DNA from: an uncultured Croceitalea sp.
Lineage (GTDB): Bacteria; Bacteroidota; Bacteroidia; Flavobacteriales; Flavobacteriaceae
Length of the DNA stretch: 64,000 bases
Direction of reading: 5' to 3'
Assembly: GCA_947494805.1 (NCBI GenBank)
Contig: CANLWK010000002.1
Coordinates: 496,001 to 560,000 of the forward strand
Part shown: in pieces, positions 45,530-53,577 of the stretch
Position numbering within the stretch: position 1 is the first letter of the stretch
Layout: each line of letters begins with the position of its first letter
Position numbers and translations under genes: made by a program
Notes under the pieces: model-generated
What the model saw: the letters and a program-made list of their open reading frames with translations, nothing else
Told to the model about the DNA's origin: nothing
Database searches by the model: none

Positions 45530-46426
45530 ATGTTATACAAAAGTTTGCTTTTAACTCGCGCAATACAACTGTTCACAATGCTTTTTTTACTGCAGTCCTT
45601 TGGCCAACGAAAAGTCATAGTCGATGCAGATACGGGCAACGAAGTGGACGATTTTTATGCCCTGGCCAGGATTCTGTTAGAGCCATCTGTTACAATTACA
45701 TCATTGAATGCTGCGCACTGGCAAACAAGTCAATGGGCGATTGAAAACACCATGGAAAACAGCCATCGCCTGAACCAACAGTTATTGGGAGAAATGAACT
45801 TGGCCATACCCACAAAACGGGGTGCAATGGCTCGAATGTTCGATTGGGGAGATCGAGCTCAGCATTCTGCTGCGGCCTATGACATCATCAAACACGCAGA
45901 ACGTCAAAATAAAGTGACTATTTTGGTGTTGGGGGCATTGACCAATGTTGCATCAGCAGTTTATATACAGCCAAAGATCGCTGAAAAGTTAGAAGTGTTT
46001 TGGTTGGGTACGGAAATGGATTTTGAAACTGGGGTATTGAAACGGAATGATTTTAACCCGATGATGGATCAATTTGCTTTGGATTTTCTTTTGAATTCTA
46101 AAGCTACATTGAATATCATTCCCGTGAATGTTGCGGCTGCGATGCAGATTGATTTTGATGTGCTAAATGCCAAGATTGGAAATCACTTTTTGGGAAAATT
46201 TTTAATGCAACGTTGGATAGACCACTTAGATGGTTCTAGACGCAATCGGGTCTTGTGGGACTTGGCATTGATTTCAATATTTGTAAATCCCAGTTTTTGC
46301 ACAACCAAGACCATTACAACTTCAAGAGACAGTGGCAACCGCCCAATTGTGTTTTATGACAGTATAGATGCTAAGGCTATTTATGAAGATTTTTATAATA
46401 CTTTATTGGCTTTTGAAAGAGAGTGA
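45530..46426 (+). CDS. exported nucleoside hydrolase family protein
   Basis: 298 residues from ATG 45530 (the frame extends 7 codons upstream to 45509). A signal peptide ('LFTMLFLLQSFGQ') is followed by the nucleoside-hydrolase calcium site 'VIVDADTGNEVDDFYALAR' (near 30-48), 'ILVLGALTNVASAV', 'VFWLGTE' and a C-terminal 'WDLALISIF' that supplies the second metal residue. The aspartates of the family (DxDxxxDD) are present as DADTGNEVDD. It would release base and ribose from nucleosides outside the cytoplasm, feeding the deoC/deoD genes downstream. Divergent from uvrA. Confidence 0.85.
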   Translation: MLYKSLLLTRAIQLFTMLFLLQSFGQRKVIVDADTGNEVDDFYALARILLEPSVTITSLNAAHWQTSQWAIENTMENSHRLNQQLLGEMNLAIPTKRGAMARMFDWGDRAQHSAAAYDIIKHAERQNKVTILVLGALTNVASAVYIQPKIAEKLEVFWLGTEMDFETGVLKRNDFNPMMDQFALDFLLNSKATLNIIPVNVAAAMQIDFDVLNAKIGNHFLGKFLMQRWIDHLDGSRRNRVLWDLALISIFVNPSFCTTKTITTSRDSGNRPIVFYDSIDAKAIYEDFYNTLLAFERE

Positions 46427-46523
46427 GGTATTTTTATACTGTTTTTGAACAATTGATTTAAAGGGGAAGCTTCTTGAAAAGCCATAGGTAAGTGCCCCTG
46501 TGCAACACTAAAACAAAGAAGAT

Positions 46524-47048
46524 ATGAAGCTATTGGGCATAGGCTCGCGTATTGACCACCCTGTTTATGGAAAAGGAGTCGTAACAAACGTTTCTTCCAA
46601 GCACTATTGGGTCACTTTTTTAGAAAACGGATTGGAAACCATTGACTTAGATACAGAATTCGAAGTTATTGAGAGTGTTGAGGGTGAAGTGGACAGCGTC
46701 AGTTTTTTTGATGTGGAGCGTTCTTTGGTACATATTTTGGAAAAATGGAGCGATACCCATGAGAAAGTGGCGATTGCGGATAAATGGAAAGGTGGTAAAC
46801 TTATTTTAGAGCCTGGGGACGCTGCTGCAAATAAAGAAATGCCCATCGACACCTTCTTTCATAAGATTGTAATGGTTCGTGATCGAATTCGAGTGATGGA
46901 GCAAAAAATCAACAGCAGTAAAAATTTGGATGACCAAGAAAAAATAGACCTTCAACAGTATATTACCCGTATTTACGGCTCCCTGACCAGTTTCAATGTA
47001 CTGTTCAAAACAAAAAGCGACCATTTTGTGGGCGAACGTAGCAAATAA
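46524..47048 (+). CDS. conserved hypothetical protein with SH3-like N-terminus
   Basis: 174 residues, no signal peptide or membrane helix. The N-terminal 55 residues ('GSRIDHPVYGKGVVTNVSSKHYWVTFLENG' region) form a small beta barrel like CarD/Tudor-type 'HPxYGxGxV' modules, which often contact RNA polymerase or nucleic acid. The rest is helical and acidic ('FHKIVMVRDRIRVMEQKINSS', 110-130). The family is widespread in Flavobacteriia but has no assigned function. It lies 97 nt after the nucleoside hydrolase and 24 nt before deoC, so possibly in the same transcript. Confidence 0.72.
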   Translation: MKLLGIGSRIDHPVYGKGVVTNVSSKHYWVTFLENGLETIDLDTEFEVIESVEGEVDSVSFFDVERSLVHILEKWSDTHEKVAIADKWKGGKLILEPGDAAANKEMPIDTFFHKIVMVRDRIRVMEQKINSSKNLDDQEKIDLQQYITRIYGSLTSFNVLFKTKSDHFVGERSK

Positions 47049-47072
47049 CAGATTTTAATTAACGTGACCTCA

Positions 47073-47714
47073 ATGAAGTTAGCCCCATATATTGACCATA
47101 CCAATTTAAAGCCTGACGCCACGGTTGAAGATATCAAACAATTGTGCGAAGAGGCGATATTGTATGGTTTCAAGGCGGTCTGTGTTAATGGCTGCCATAT
47201 CCCTTTGACAGTAGATATATTGGGTGCTACAAATGTGAAAATTGCCACGGTCATTGGTTTCCCCCTAGGTGCGATGTCAACGACGACTAAGGTATTTGAG
47301 GCCAAAGATGCCATTGCCAAAGGTGTTGATGAAGTCGATATGGTACTGAACATCGGATGGTTGAAATCAGGAATGGATGTACAAGTCAAAGAGGAAATCG
47401 CACAAGTCAAGAGTGTTATTGGAGACAAGGTATTGAAGGTTATTTTAGAAACCTGCTACCTAACCGATGATGAAAAAGAACACGCCTCTAGATTGTCAGT
47501 AGCTGCTGGTGCGGATTTTATCAAAACATCTACGGGGTTTGGGTCAGGCGGTGCAACTTTTATTGATGTACAATTAATGAAAACCGTAGTTGGAGATAAA
47601 GCTCAGATAAAGGCTTCAGGCGGTATTCGCGATAGAGAAACTGCACTAAAGTATATTGAACTTGGCGTAACCAGAATTGGCACTTCATCAGGACCAAAAT
47701 TGGTTGGCAACTAA
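47073..47714 (+). CDS. deoC: deoxyribose-phosphate aldolase
   Basis: 213 residues from ATG 47073; GTG 47064 would add three. Class I aldolase: 'IDHTNLKPDATVEDI' (N-terminus), 'VIGFPLGAMSTTTKV', Schiff-base lysine in 'LKVILETCYLTDDEK', 'FIKTSTGFGSGGAT' (second active Lys) and 'IKASGGIRD'. Cleaves 2-deoxyribose 5-phosphate to acetaldehyde and glyceraldehyde 3-phosphate. Placed directly before deoD, as in deo operons; the products enter glycolysis. Complete and of usual length. Confidence 0.95.
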   Translation: MKLAPYIDHTNLKPDATVEDIKQLCEEAILYGFKAVCVNGCHIPLTVDILGATNVKIATVIGFPLGAMSTTTKVFEAKDAIAKGVDEVDMVLNIGWLKSGMDVQVKEEIAQVKSVIGDKVLKVILETCYLTDDEKEHASRLSVAAGADFIKTSTGFGSGGATFIDVQLMKTVVGDKAQIKASGGIRDRETALKYIELGVTRIGTSSGPKLVGN

Positions 47715-47723
47715 ATTAATTCT

Positions 47724-48422
47724 ATGTCAACACACATTGATGCTCCTAAAAATGCCATTGCATCCACAGTTTTAATGCCTGGGGATCCTTTACGGGCCAA
47801 ATGGATCGCAGAGACCTTTTTAGAAGAAGTACAGTGTTATAATCAAGTACGGGGCATGTTAGGTTTTACAGGTCTTTATAAGGGTAATCGCATTTCGGTA
47901 CAAGGTAGTGGTATGGGCATTCCCTCAACGATGATATACTGTCATGAATTGATCAATTCATACGACGTAAGTAAAATAATTCGCGTGGGATCTGCAGGTT
48001 CATATCAAAAGGATATCGTATTGGGCGATATTATCTTGGCAATGTCTGCATCAACTGATGCGGCATTTAATGCCATACGCTTTCAAAATGCGACTTATGC
48101 ACCGACGGCAAGTGCTTCACTTCTATTTAAGGCCATGGAGTATGCCAAGGACAACAATATCAATATTAAGATTGGCAATGTACTGAGCACGGATACTTTT
48201 TATGACGATGATAAAGACACTTATAAGAAATGGGCGGCTTATGGTGTGCTTTGTGCTGAAATGGAAACGGCAGGTATTTACACACTGGCTGCCAAATATA
48301 ATATTGAGGCCCTTACACTATTGACCATTTCAGACTCTTTGGTAACAGGTGAACAGTTGAACCATCAGCAACGTGAATCTTCATTTCATAAGATGATCAC
48401 TATTGCTCTTGAAAACTCGTGA
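47724..48422 (+). CDS. deoD: purine nucleoside phosphorylase, DeoD type
   Basis: 232 residues, hexameric DeoD type. 'VLMPGDPLRAKWIAE' (phosphate-binding Arg), 'GSGMGIPSTMIYCHEL', 'RVGSAGSYQ', 'CAEMETAGIYTLA' (ribose/purine site) and 'LLTISDSLVTGE' with the catalytic Asp are all seen. Reversible phosphorolysis of purine (deoxy)nucleosides to base and (deoxy)ribose 1-phosphate. Begins 9 nt after deoC. Together with deoC and the nucleoside hydrolase it forms a nucleoside salvage cluster. Confidence 0.95.
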   Translation: MSTHIDAPKNAIASTVLMPGDPLRAKWIAETFLEEVQCYNQVRGMLGFTGLYKGNRISVQGSGMGIPSTMIYCHELINSYDVSKIIRVGSAGSYQKDIVLGDIILAMSASTDAAFNAIRFQNATYAPTASASLLFKAMEYAKDNNINIKIGNVLSTDTFYDDDKDTYKKWAAYGVLCAEMETAGIYTLAAKYNIEALTLLTISDSLVTGEQLNHQQRESSFHKMITIALENS

Positions 48423-48446
48423 TACTTGAGGTTGACCAAGACTTGA

Positions 48447-49229
48447 TCAAACCGCTTCTTTTTTCTCGCTTAAATACTTCCAATAGCGTTTGGGTATATG
48501 CTGTGTATGTAACTTTCTATTGATACGTGACTTGATGTGGGTACTTTTAAAATAGTTGCTCCATAATTCTTGATAGTCATATTCACCATCAGAAAAAACA
48601 CTGCTTTTTTGGGTTCGGTTGAAATGTACCTCAGATAGATTGAGTGAAACGATCTCAACACGTTCGAGGTCATAAAAAATACCATATTTACGTTTGACGT
48701 CATAAATCAACCACTGCTGGTCTGCATAGCGATTTCGAAAGTGCTTGGATATAAGTGGCAATACATCAAAATCAGGTTCAATATTGGCGAAATAAATATC
48801 ATCTTTTGTCAATTGAAAATGTACAAAAGCTTCCATACGGTGCTTTTCACGACCAACCTTTCGGGCCAGCTGTGAGATATACAATACGGTCTCATCTGAA
48901 AAATCAACTTGTTTATAGCCCTTAGCGGCCATCAACTTCTGAATATAAGAGTAAAGCATATATTCAATACCTTCGGTTTCGCTCAAAAAGGCAAAGTAAA
49001 CATTGGTAATGGCATTATAACTTTTGTTCCGAATACCGTTCCAGACACGTTTTGCTTTTTCAACATTGGTGAAAATAGTTTCCGTTTCTGAAAAAAGACC
49101 ATTTTGTCCTTGGTCGTTCTTTTGAATATCAGTTACATTTGCCTTCTCTTCAAAGGCAATGAAAACGGCTGTGAGAAAGCCATTAAAGCTTCCGTCATAA
49201 ATAAAGGTTTTTGAATTTTTCATCATCAT
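48447..49229 (-). CDS. probable DNA metabolism protein, partner of radical SAM repair protein (TIGR03915 family)
   Basis: 260 residues. It carries the family N-terminus 'TFIYDGSFNGFLTAVFIAFEEK' region, 'AYSYIQKLMAAKGYK'-like helix and C-terminal 'SHFRNRYADQQWLIYD', 'YQELWSNYFKSTHIKSRIN' and 'HIPKRYWKYLSE' that mark the TIGR03915 family, normally encoded next to TIGR03916 radical SAM proteins, often fused to or beside a uracil-DNA glycosylase domain. No glycosylase domain is present here. The frame opens with three consecutive Met; any may be the start. Third gene of the predicted operon after the radical SAM gene and a small ORF. Function is inferred by association. Confidence 0.85.
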   Translation of the reverse strand: MMMKNSKTFIYDGSFNGFLTAVFIAFEEKANVTDIQKNDQGQNGLFSETETIFTNVEKAKRVWNGIRNKSYNAITNVYFAFLSETEGIEYMLYSYIQKLMAAKGYKQVDFSDETVLYISQLARKVGREKHRMEAFVHFQLTKDDIYFANIEPDFDVLPLISKHFRNRYADQQWLIYDVKRKYGIFYDLERVEIVSLNLSEVHFNRTQKSSVFSDGEYDYQELWSNYFKSTHIKSRINRKLHTQHIPKRYWKYLSEKKEAV

Positions 49230-49238
49230 ATCTTTTTG

Positions 49239-49445
49239 TCATTTTGTAGGGGTCGTAATCATTGAGACTTCGCTGTCACAGGTATTTCTATAACTAGACA
49301 ATTTGCTCTGTATTCCAGTTTTGAAAGTGGCAAGGGCTTTTTTTATCCTGCTTTTATGGACAACAAGGTTATAGCCAAAATCTAAAATGATAGTTCTGGT
49401 ACGCTCTATGCGGTTTGTGGTTTTACGGTTTTGAAAGGTATTCAT
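49239..49445 (-). CDS. small hypothetical protein in DNA-repair operon
   Basis: 68 codons, very basic ('NRKTTNRIERTRTII', 'VHKSRIKKALATFKTG'). It fits exactly between its neighbours: ATG 4 nt after the radical SAM stop and stop 9 nt before the partner's ATG, all on the minus strand. That tiling is unlikely by chance, yet the sequence resembles no family I know, and it could be a noncoding linker. Confidence 0.5.
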   Translation of the reverse strand: MNTFQNRKTTNRIERTRTIILDFGYNLVVHKSRIKKALATFKTGIQSKLSSYRNTCDSEVSMITTPTK

Positions 49446-49449
49446 ACTA

Positions 49450-50712
49450 TTAGTTAAATAATGATAGCTGATTGCTATACTGCTTACGATATTTACTGCT
49501 CGATGTCTGCAAAATCATTCCTTTAATGCGGTCCGGATCTAAATCACGACGTTCCCAATCGTAGGAATCACATACCATAAAAAACTTGGCACGGTTGAGG
49601 GCCACTCCGATTTTTTTGAGGTGGTCCCAGTTCAATTTTCGAAACTTTCGAGCGTTCAAAATTTTACTGACGGACAATATGCCCAATCCCGGTACGCGGG
49701 CCAGCATATGCTTTGCCGCCTTGTTTACATCCACCGGAAAATGGTGCATGTTTCGTAACGCCCATGATAGTTTGGGGTCGATATCCATATCTAGGTTGGG
49801 GTGTTTATCATTCACGATTTCATTCACTGCAAAACCATAAAAGCGCAACAACCAATCGGTTTGGTACAAACGGTTTTCACGCAACATAGGTACTTGCGAC
49901 CCAACGGAGGGCAATCGACTATCTTCTGCCACGGGCACATACCCTGAATAATACACTCTGCGCATCTGATACTTTTTGTAATAGTAGGTAGCCGAATACA
50001 TGATGTCCTTATCCGTTTCTCCAGTGGCTCCAATTATCATTTGAGTACTTTGTCCGGCAGGTGCATATTTAGGGGTGCTCTTAATGATTTTACATTCACT
50101 TTTATAGCGTAATATTTCACTTTTGACCTTATGCATGGGTCTGGTAAAATCTTCATGCTTTTTATCTGGGGCCAATAGTTTGAGGCCAGATACAGTGGGG
50201 ACTTCTATGTTAACCGATAGACGGTCGGCATACAATCCGGCCTCATACATGAGCTCGTCACTACATCCGGGTATAGACTTCAAATGGATATAACCGTTGA
50301 AATTTTCTTCTTCACGCAGTCTTTTGGCTACCGAAACCAAGCGTTCCATGGTATGGTCTGGACTTTTGAAAATACCAGAACTCAAAAACAACCCCTCAAT
50401 ATAATTTCTGCGGTAAAAATTAATGGTAAGATCAACAACTTCTTGAATCTTAAAGGCTGCACGCTTTACGTCATTACTTTTTCGTGTTACACAATACGCA
50501 CAATCAAAAATACAATGGTTGGTCAATAATATTTTTAGAAGGGAAACACAACGGCCATCTTCGGTATAACTATGACAGATACCCATCTTGGTCGCATTGC
50601 CCAGACCACCGCTCTTGTTCTTTCGGTCACTACCGCTGCTGGCACAAGAGACATCATACTTAGCAGCATCTGCCAGTATATTCAACTTTTCTTTGGTGCG
50701 TTCAAAATTCAT
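49450..50712 (-). CDS. putative DNA modification/repair radical SAM protein (TIGR03916 family)
   Basis: 420 residues. The [4Fe-4S] motif CxxxCxxC is at C67, C71, C74 ('NHCIFDCAYCVTRKS'), and further Cys ('KMGICHSYTEDGRCVSLLK', C46, C55) precede it. The C-terminus contains helix-hairpin-helix segments ('MLARVPGLGILSVSKIL', about 347-363), expected to bind DNA. This is the TIGR03916 family, found with TIGR03915 and uracil-DNA-glycosylase-type proteins; the substrate is not established. Divergent from the LexA-type repressor, with four repressor-like sites in between, so likely damage-induced. Confidence 0.88.
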   Translation of the reverse strand: MNFERTKEKLNILADAAKYDVSCASSGSDRKNKSGGLGNATKMGICHSYTEDGRCVSLLKILLTNHCIFDCAYCVTRKSNDVKRAAFKIQEVVDLTINFYRRNYIEGLFLSSGIFKSPDHTMERLVSVAKRLREEENFNGYIHLKSIPGCSDELMYEAGLYADRLSVNIEVPTVSGLKLLAPDKKHEDFTRPMHKVKSEILRYKSECKIIKSTPKYAPAGQSTQMIIGATGETDKDIMYSATYYYKKYQMRRVYYSGYVPVAEDSRLPSVGSQVPMLRENRLYQTDWLLRFYGFAVNEIVNDKHPNLDMDIDPKLSWALRNMHHFPVDVNKAAKHMLARVPGLGILSVSKILNARKFRKLNWDHLKKIGVALNRAKFFMVCDSYDWERRDLDPDRIKGMILQTSSSKYRKQYSNQLSLFN

Positions 50713-50717
50713 TTTTT

Positions 50718-50791
50718 GGAAATATTCCTATCAAAAATATGGAAATATTCCATTAAATGGAAATTATCCAAAAATATTTTGGAAATAATCC
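50718..50791. promoter_or_regulatory. four operator-like 11-bp sites (GGAAATATTCC class)
   Basis: Sites: GGAAATATTCC at 50718-50728 and 50741-50751, GGAAATTATCC at 50759-50769, GGAAATAATCC at 50781-50791. All share GGAAAT at the left and TCC/CC at the right, near-palindromic. Start spacings are 23, 18 and 22 bp. Site 4 begins on the last base of the repressor gene's -33 box; site 1 lies 6 bp from the radical SAM start. Likely bound by the adjacent LexA-type protein. Confidence 0.75.
50732..50739 (-). promoter_or_regulatory. candidate -7 box for the radical SAM operon
   Basis: TATTTTTG on the minus strand, matching TAnnTTTG, between operator sites 1 and 2, 20 nt from the ATG at 50712. An equal box lies at 50769-50776. 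No clear -33 TTG is placed for either. Confidence 0.4.
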
Positions 50792-50807
50792 TAATTCACT
50801 ATATTTG
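50777..50807 (+). promoter_or_regulatory. promoter of the LexA-type repressor gene
   Basis: TTTTG (50777-50781), 18-nt spacer, TATATTTG (50800-50807): full match to the Bacteroidota TTTG-N-TAnnTTTG promoter. The -33 box touches operator site 4, so repressor binding should block it (autorepression). Confidence 0.75.
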
Positions 50808-50891
50808 ATGTGACTAGAATTAGTATTTAAAGTTCTTGTAAGTCAATTGCTATAGATTTCCGTCTTGACAGAACTGATAAGTGTAATAACT

Positions 50892-51656
50892 ATGGAAAAC
50901 GAACTCACACTGAAACGATTTATTGAAGTACGACGTGATTTGGGCTACACACAGTCTGAATTTGCCAAACTTCTAGGGGTATCCAATACCACTGCAGATA
51001 TTGAACGTGGACGAACCAAACTTTCGGGAAAAGTGGTTACAGAACTGTTGCGACAGTTTAAGATCAATCCGTTGTGGTTGTTTGGTGAAAATGAATCAAA
51101 GTTTTTAGAGACCTCGCACACCAGTGTCATCCCCAAAGTGGTAACCGTCGATAGTGCCGAACGTGATAATATGGTATTGGTCAACGCCAAAGCAGCGGCT
51201 GGATACCCACAGAACATTGCTGACACGAGTTGGTACGAACAACTACCGGCCTTTGATTTGCCCATACCCGAGTTTCGTAATGCCACCTACCGTGGTTTTC
51301 AGGTAGAGGGTGACAGTATGTTGCCCAATTTACAGCAGGGAGAGTGGGTTTTGGCCAGGGCCGTTGAGCATATTGACCATGTTAGTGCCAATAAAATGTA
51401 CGTGGTAGTACTGCAAGATTCCGTTATGGTGAAAAAGATTGAAAAACGACCAAACTCAAACAATATTACCTTGGTCTCTTTGAATGAAACGTACCCACCT
51501 TACGATATCAAACCCTTTCAAATTCAAGAGATTTGGGAGGTCAGTAGCAAACTCACCTTTAATGTTGATGCCACCACTGAACGGGGGTTGTTGCGACAGC
51601 TTCAAGAATCAATGGAGGAGTTAAAGCGACAAGTGGGCCAACCTAAGAATGCTTAA
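50892..51656 (+). CDS. LexA-like repressor (XRE HTH plus S24 peptidase domain)
   Basis: 254 residues from ATG 50892; an upstream ATG (50865) is less likely because 'MENELTLKRF' begins the HTH. N-terminal XRE-type helix-turn-helix (about 5-65: 'GYTQSEFAKLLGVS'); C-terminal S24 peptidase (about 95-225) with cleavage site Ala-Gly (A103-G104 in 'KAAAGYP'), nucleophile S142 ('VEGDSMLPN') and general-base lysine K181 or K182 ('DSVMVKKIEK'). The self-cleavage centre is complete, so it should be inactivated by RecA filament like LexA. Divergent from the radical SAM operon with four operator sites between. It is not the classical LexA winged helix; prophage-type CI repressors share this layout, but no phage genes are nearby. 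Confidence 0.9.
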   Translation: MENELTLKRFIEVRRDLGYTQSEFAKLLGVSNTTADIERGRTKLSGKVVTELLRQFKINPLWLFGENESKFLETSHTSVIPKVVTVDSAERDNMVLVNAKAAAGYPQNIADTSWYEQLPAFDLPIPEFRNATYRGFQVEGDSMLPNLQQGEWVLARAVEHIDHVSANKMYVVVLQDSVMVKKIEKRPNSNNITLVSLNETYPPYDIKPFQIQEIWEVSSKLTFNVDATTERGLLRQLQESMEELKRQVGQPKNA

Positions 51657-52564
51657 CTGTATTTTGCCGTTTGTTCGGTGTAGGTGCTTTCAAAAATCTT
51701 GTCGGCGTTGGCCGATTCAAAACCTTCACGAAGATGTTCTCTTTTTAGTGTCCCTTTCGGTAAGTGCTTGAATTCTGGTAGCGGCAGACGTTCTGCAAAC
51801 TCAACATAACTTCCAGATATTTTAAGCTGCTCATCATTCGCGAAAGTGGCCGTTAGCATCTTGGCCACTGAACTACTTTGACGCAGTAAACCGTCTGCGC
51901 TGATTTTTATTTTGCCGCCAGCGGTGTTCAGTACTATGCCATTTTTCTCTAAAAAAGCATTGAAGCTTTCCAACCTATTGTAAGGTTCCGGTAGGGCGTG
52001 AACACTAATGGTATAGTGGTTCAAGTAGTACCGATTGTATATGACCCAAGCCGCATATTCACTTTCTTTGCCCAGTGACAAAAAGTCATCTAAAGCCGGA
52101 GTCTGCCATAAGGGTCGGTAAAAGAAATGACCTACTGATTCTGGATTTTCGAAATCAAGATCACCCACAGGGTCGGTGATAATCGCGTTTGTATAGTTGT
52201 AAATGGTTCTTTGTGCGGTAGGTGATAGATCTTTTACCCTTAACTCGCTGATAAAGATTCTGGGGTACTGGGGTTCTGGTGGTGTGTACCAAAAGGCATC
52301 AAGTTTTTTCTCTTCAAAGTAATAGGCATCCATACGTTGATAGCCATAAGCCAAAAAGATTTTTTCCAATGAGGCAATTCCTAAATGGGGAACGCCCAAA
52401 GTGCGAAAAGCAATGTGATCGTTGATGATTTCGTCTTCATTTGCAATGAGTTTTGATGCCTTCATCGCTTCCGTAATATGCGAAACGTCCGGCACACTGG
52501 CTTTATAGGGTTCGAATAAGGCTTTTAGAATAATATCCAGCGGATGGTTTGTAGTAAACTTCAT
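51653..52564 (-). CDS. DUF1338 family protein (2-oxoadipate dioxygenase/decarboxylase-like)
   Basis: 303 residues. The fold resembles the VOC-related DUF1338 family: 'NDHIAFRTLGVPHLGIASLEK' (about 49-69; a metal-binding histidine), 'LDAFWYTPPEPQYPRIFISEL', and 'YYLNHYTISVHALP' (second histidine). Some members (HglS/YdcJ) convert 2-oxoadipate to 2-hydroxyglutarate in lysine breakdown with Fe(II); whether this one does is not shown. Its 3' end overlaps the LexA-like gene by 4 nt. Divergent from LysR. Confidence 0.85.
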   Translation of the reverse strand: MKFTTNHPLDIILKALFEPYKASVPDVSHITEAMKASKLIANEDEIINDHIAFRTLGVPHLGIASLEKIFLAYGYQRMDAYYFEEKKLDAFWYTPPEPQYPRIFISELRVKDLSPTAQRTIYNYTNAIITDPVGDLDFENPESVGHFFYRPLWQTPALDDFLSLGKESEYAAWVIYNRYYLNHYTISVHALPEPYNRLESFNAFLEKNGIVLNTAGGKIKISADGLLRQSSSVAKMLTATFANDEQLKISGSYVEFAERLPLPEFKHLPKGTLKREHLREGFESANADKIFESTYTEQTAKYS

Positions 52565-52638
52565 GTGATATGGGATTTCTCAATACTGTGTAAAATTAAT
52601 TGTACATTTAATCGTTTACAATTATTATTTTATATTGA

Positions 52639-53526
52639 ATGATAAGTATAACTAATCAATTGGAATTGCGTCATGTCCATTACTTCCTGACGCTATCAAA
52701 CACTCTGCATTTTGGACTTGCTGCTGAGAAATTGCATATCTCACAATCGGCACTTAGTCAACAAATACAACGGCTAGAGGTGATTTTAAAACAACCGCTA
52801 TTCAAGCGGACCAACAGAAAAGTAGCTTTGACGAGGGCGGGGGAGTTGTTCAAAATAGAAGCGGAAATCATCTTCAACCAGATGCAAACATCCATCAATC
52901 GTTGGAACTTAGGCTTGGAGGGAACATCTGGGTTGCTTAATATTGGTTTTGTAGGTTCCGCCATGCAGGTCTATCTTCCAAAAAGAATTAAGGTATTAAA
53001 GGAGAACCATCCTAACATCAAGCTAGTATTGCAAGAAGCCAGCAACAAAGTACAGCTTGACATGTTGCAACGCAATGAACTTGATCTTGGGTTTATGCGC
53101 TCAAATCGGGTATTGCCCACGATGACTTGTAAAAAAGTACACACAGAGAATTTTTGTTTGGTACTTCCGCACTCGCATCCGTTGAGCGTTTCCACATTTA
53201 AAGGTCTGGGGCAGGTTGCCCATGAAGATTTCATCCTTTTTCCGAATGAGCAAAGTCAAATGTACTACCAACAGATTACAGGGCTTTGTGCTGCCCACGG
53301 TTTTACTCCGAAGATTTCACATCAGTCCATTCATGGGCCAACCATTTTTAAGTTGGTGGAAGATGGTATGGGCATTTCCATTGTTCCCAAATCATTGACT
53401 CATGCGATGAGTTACAATGTGAAATGTATAGAATTGAAAAATGAGGTTTTTCAAACTGAACTTTACGCTGTTTGGAATCCAGATTTTACCAATACCGCGG
53501 TACCACATTTCCTCAAGTTGTTGTAA
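52639..53526 (+). CDS. LysR family transcriptional regulator
   Basis: 295 residues. N-terminal winged HTH (about 8-67: 'HYFLTLSNTLHFGLAAEKLHISQSALSQQIQRLE' region) followed by the periplasmic-binding-like effector domain with 'LLNIGFVGSAMQVYLPKRI', 'LDLGFMRSNRVLPTMTCKKV' and 'GPTIFKLVEDGMGISIVPKSL'. Its closest relatives respond to aromatic or dicarboxylic compounds, but the effector is unknown. Divergent from the DUF1338 gene (74-bp gap), a common arrangement for target control, and 51 nt before the channel gene. Confidence 0.92.
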   Translation: MISITNQLELRHVHYFLTLSNTLHFGLAAEKLHISQSALSQQIQRLEVILKQPLFKRTNRKVALTRAGELFKIEAEIIFNQMQTSINRWNLGLEGTSGLLNIGFVGSAMQVYLPKRIKVLKENHPNIKLVLQEASNKVQLDMLQRNELDLGFMRSNRVLPTMTCKKVHTENFCLVLPHSHPLSVSTFKGLGQVAHEDFILFPNEQSQMYYQQITGLCAAHGFTPKISHQSIHGPTIFKLVEDGMGISIVPKSLTHAMSYNVKCIELKNEVFQTELYAVWNPDFTNTAVPHFLKLL

Positions 53527-53577
53527 TCGATGATTTTGGTAATGCCAGACTTTTATATCTTTAAGGCACGCAATACC

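Noticed and set aside
50892-51656. Prophage CI-type repressor
   Set aside because: Same domain layout, but no integrase, phage structural or attachment-site sequence is nearby and the divergent partner is a DNA-repair operon.
53530-53577. Longer N-terminus for the channel gene
   Set aside because: The 16 extra residues precede a good signal peptide that begins MKKPTFITLV, so the later ATG is more likely.
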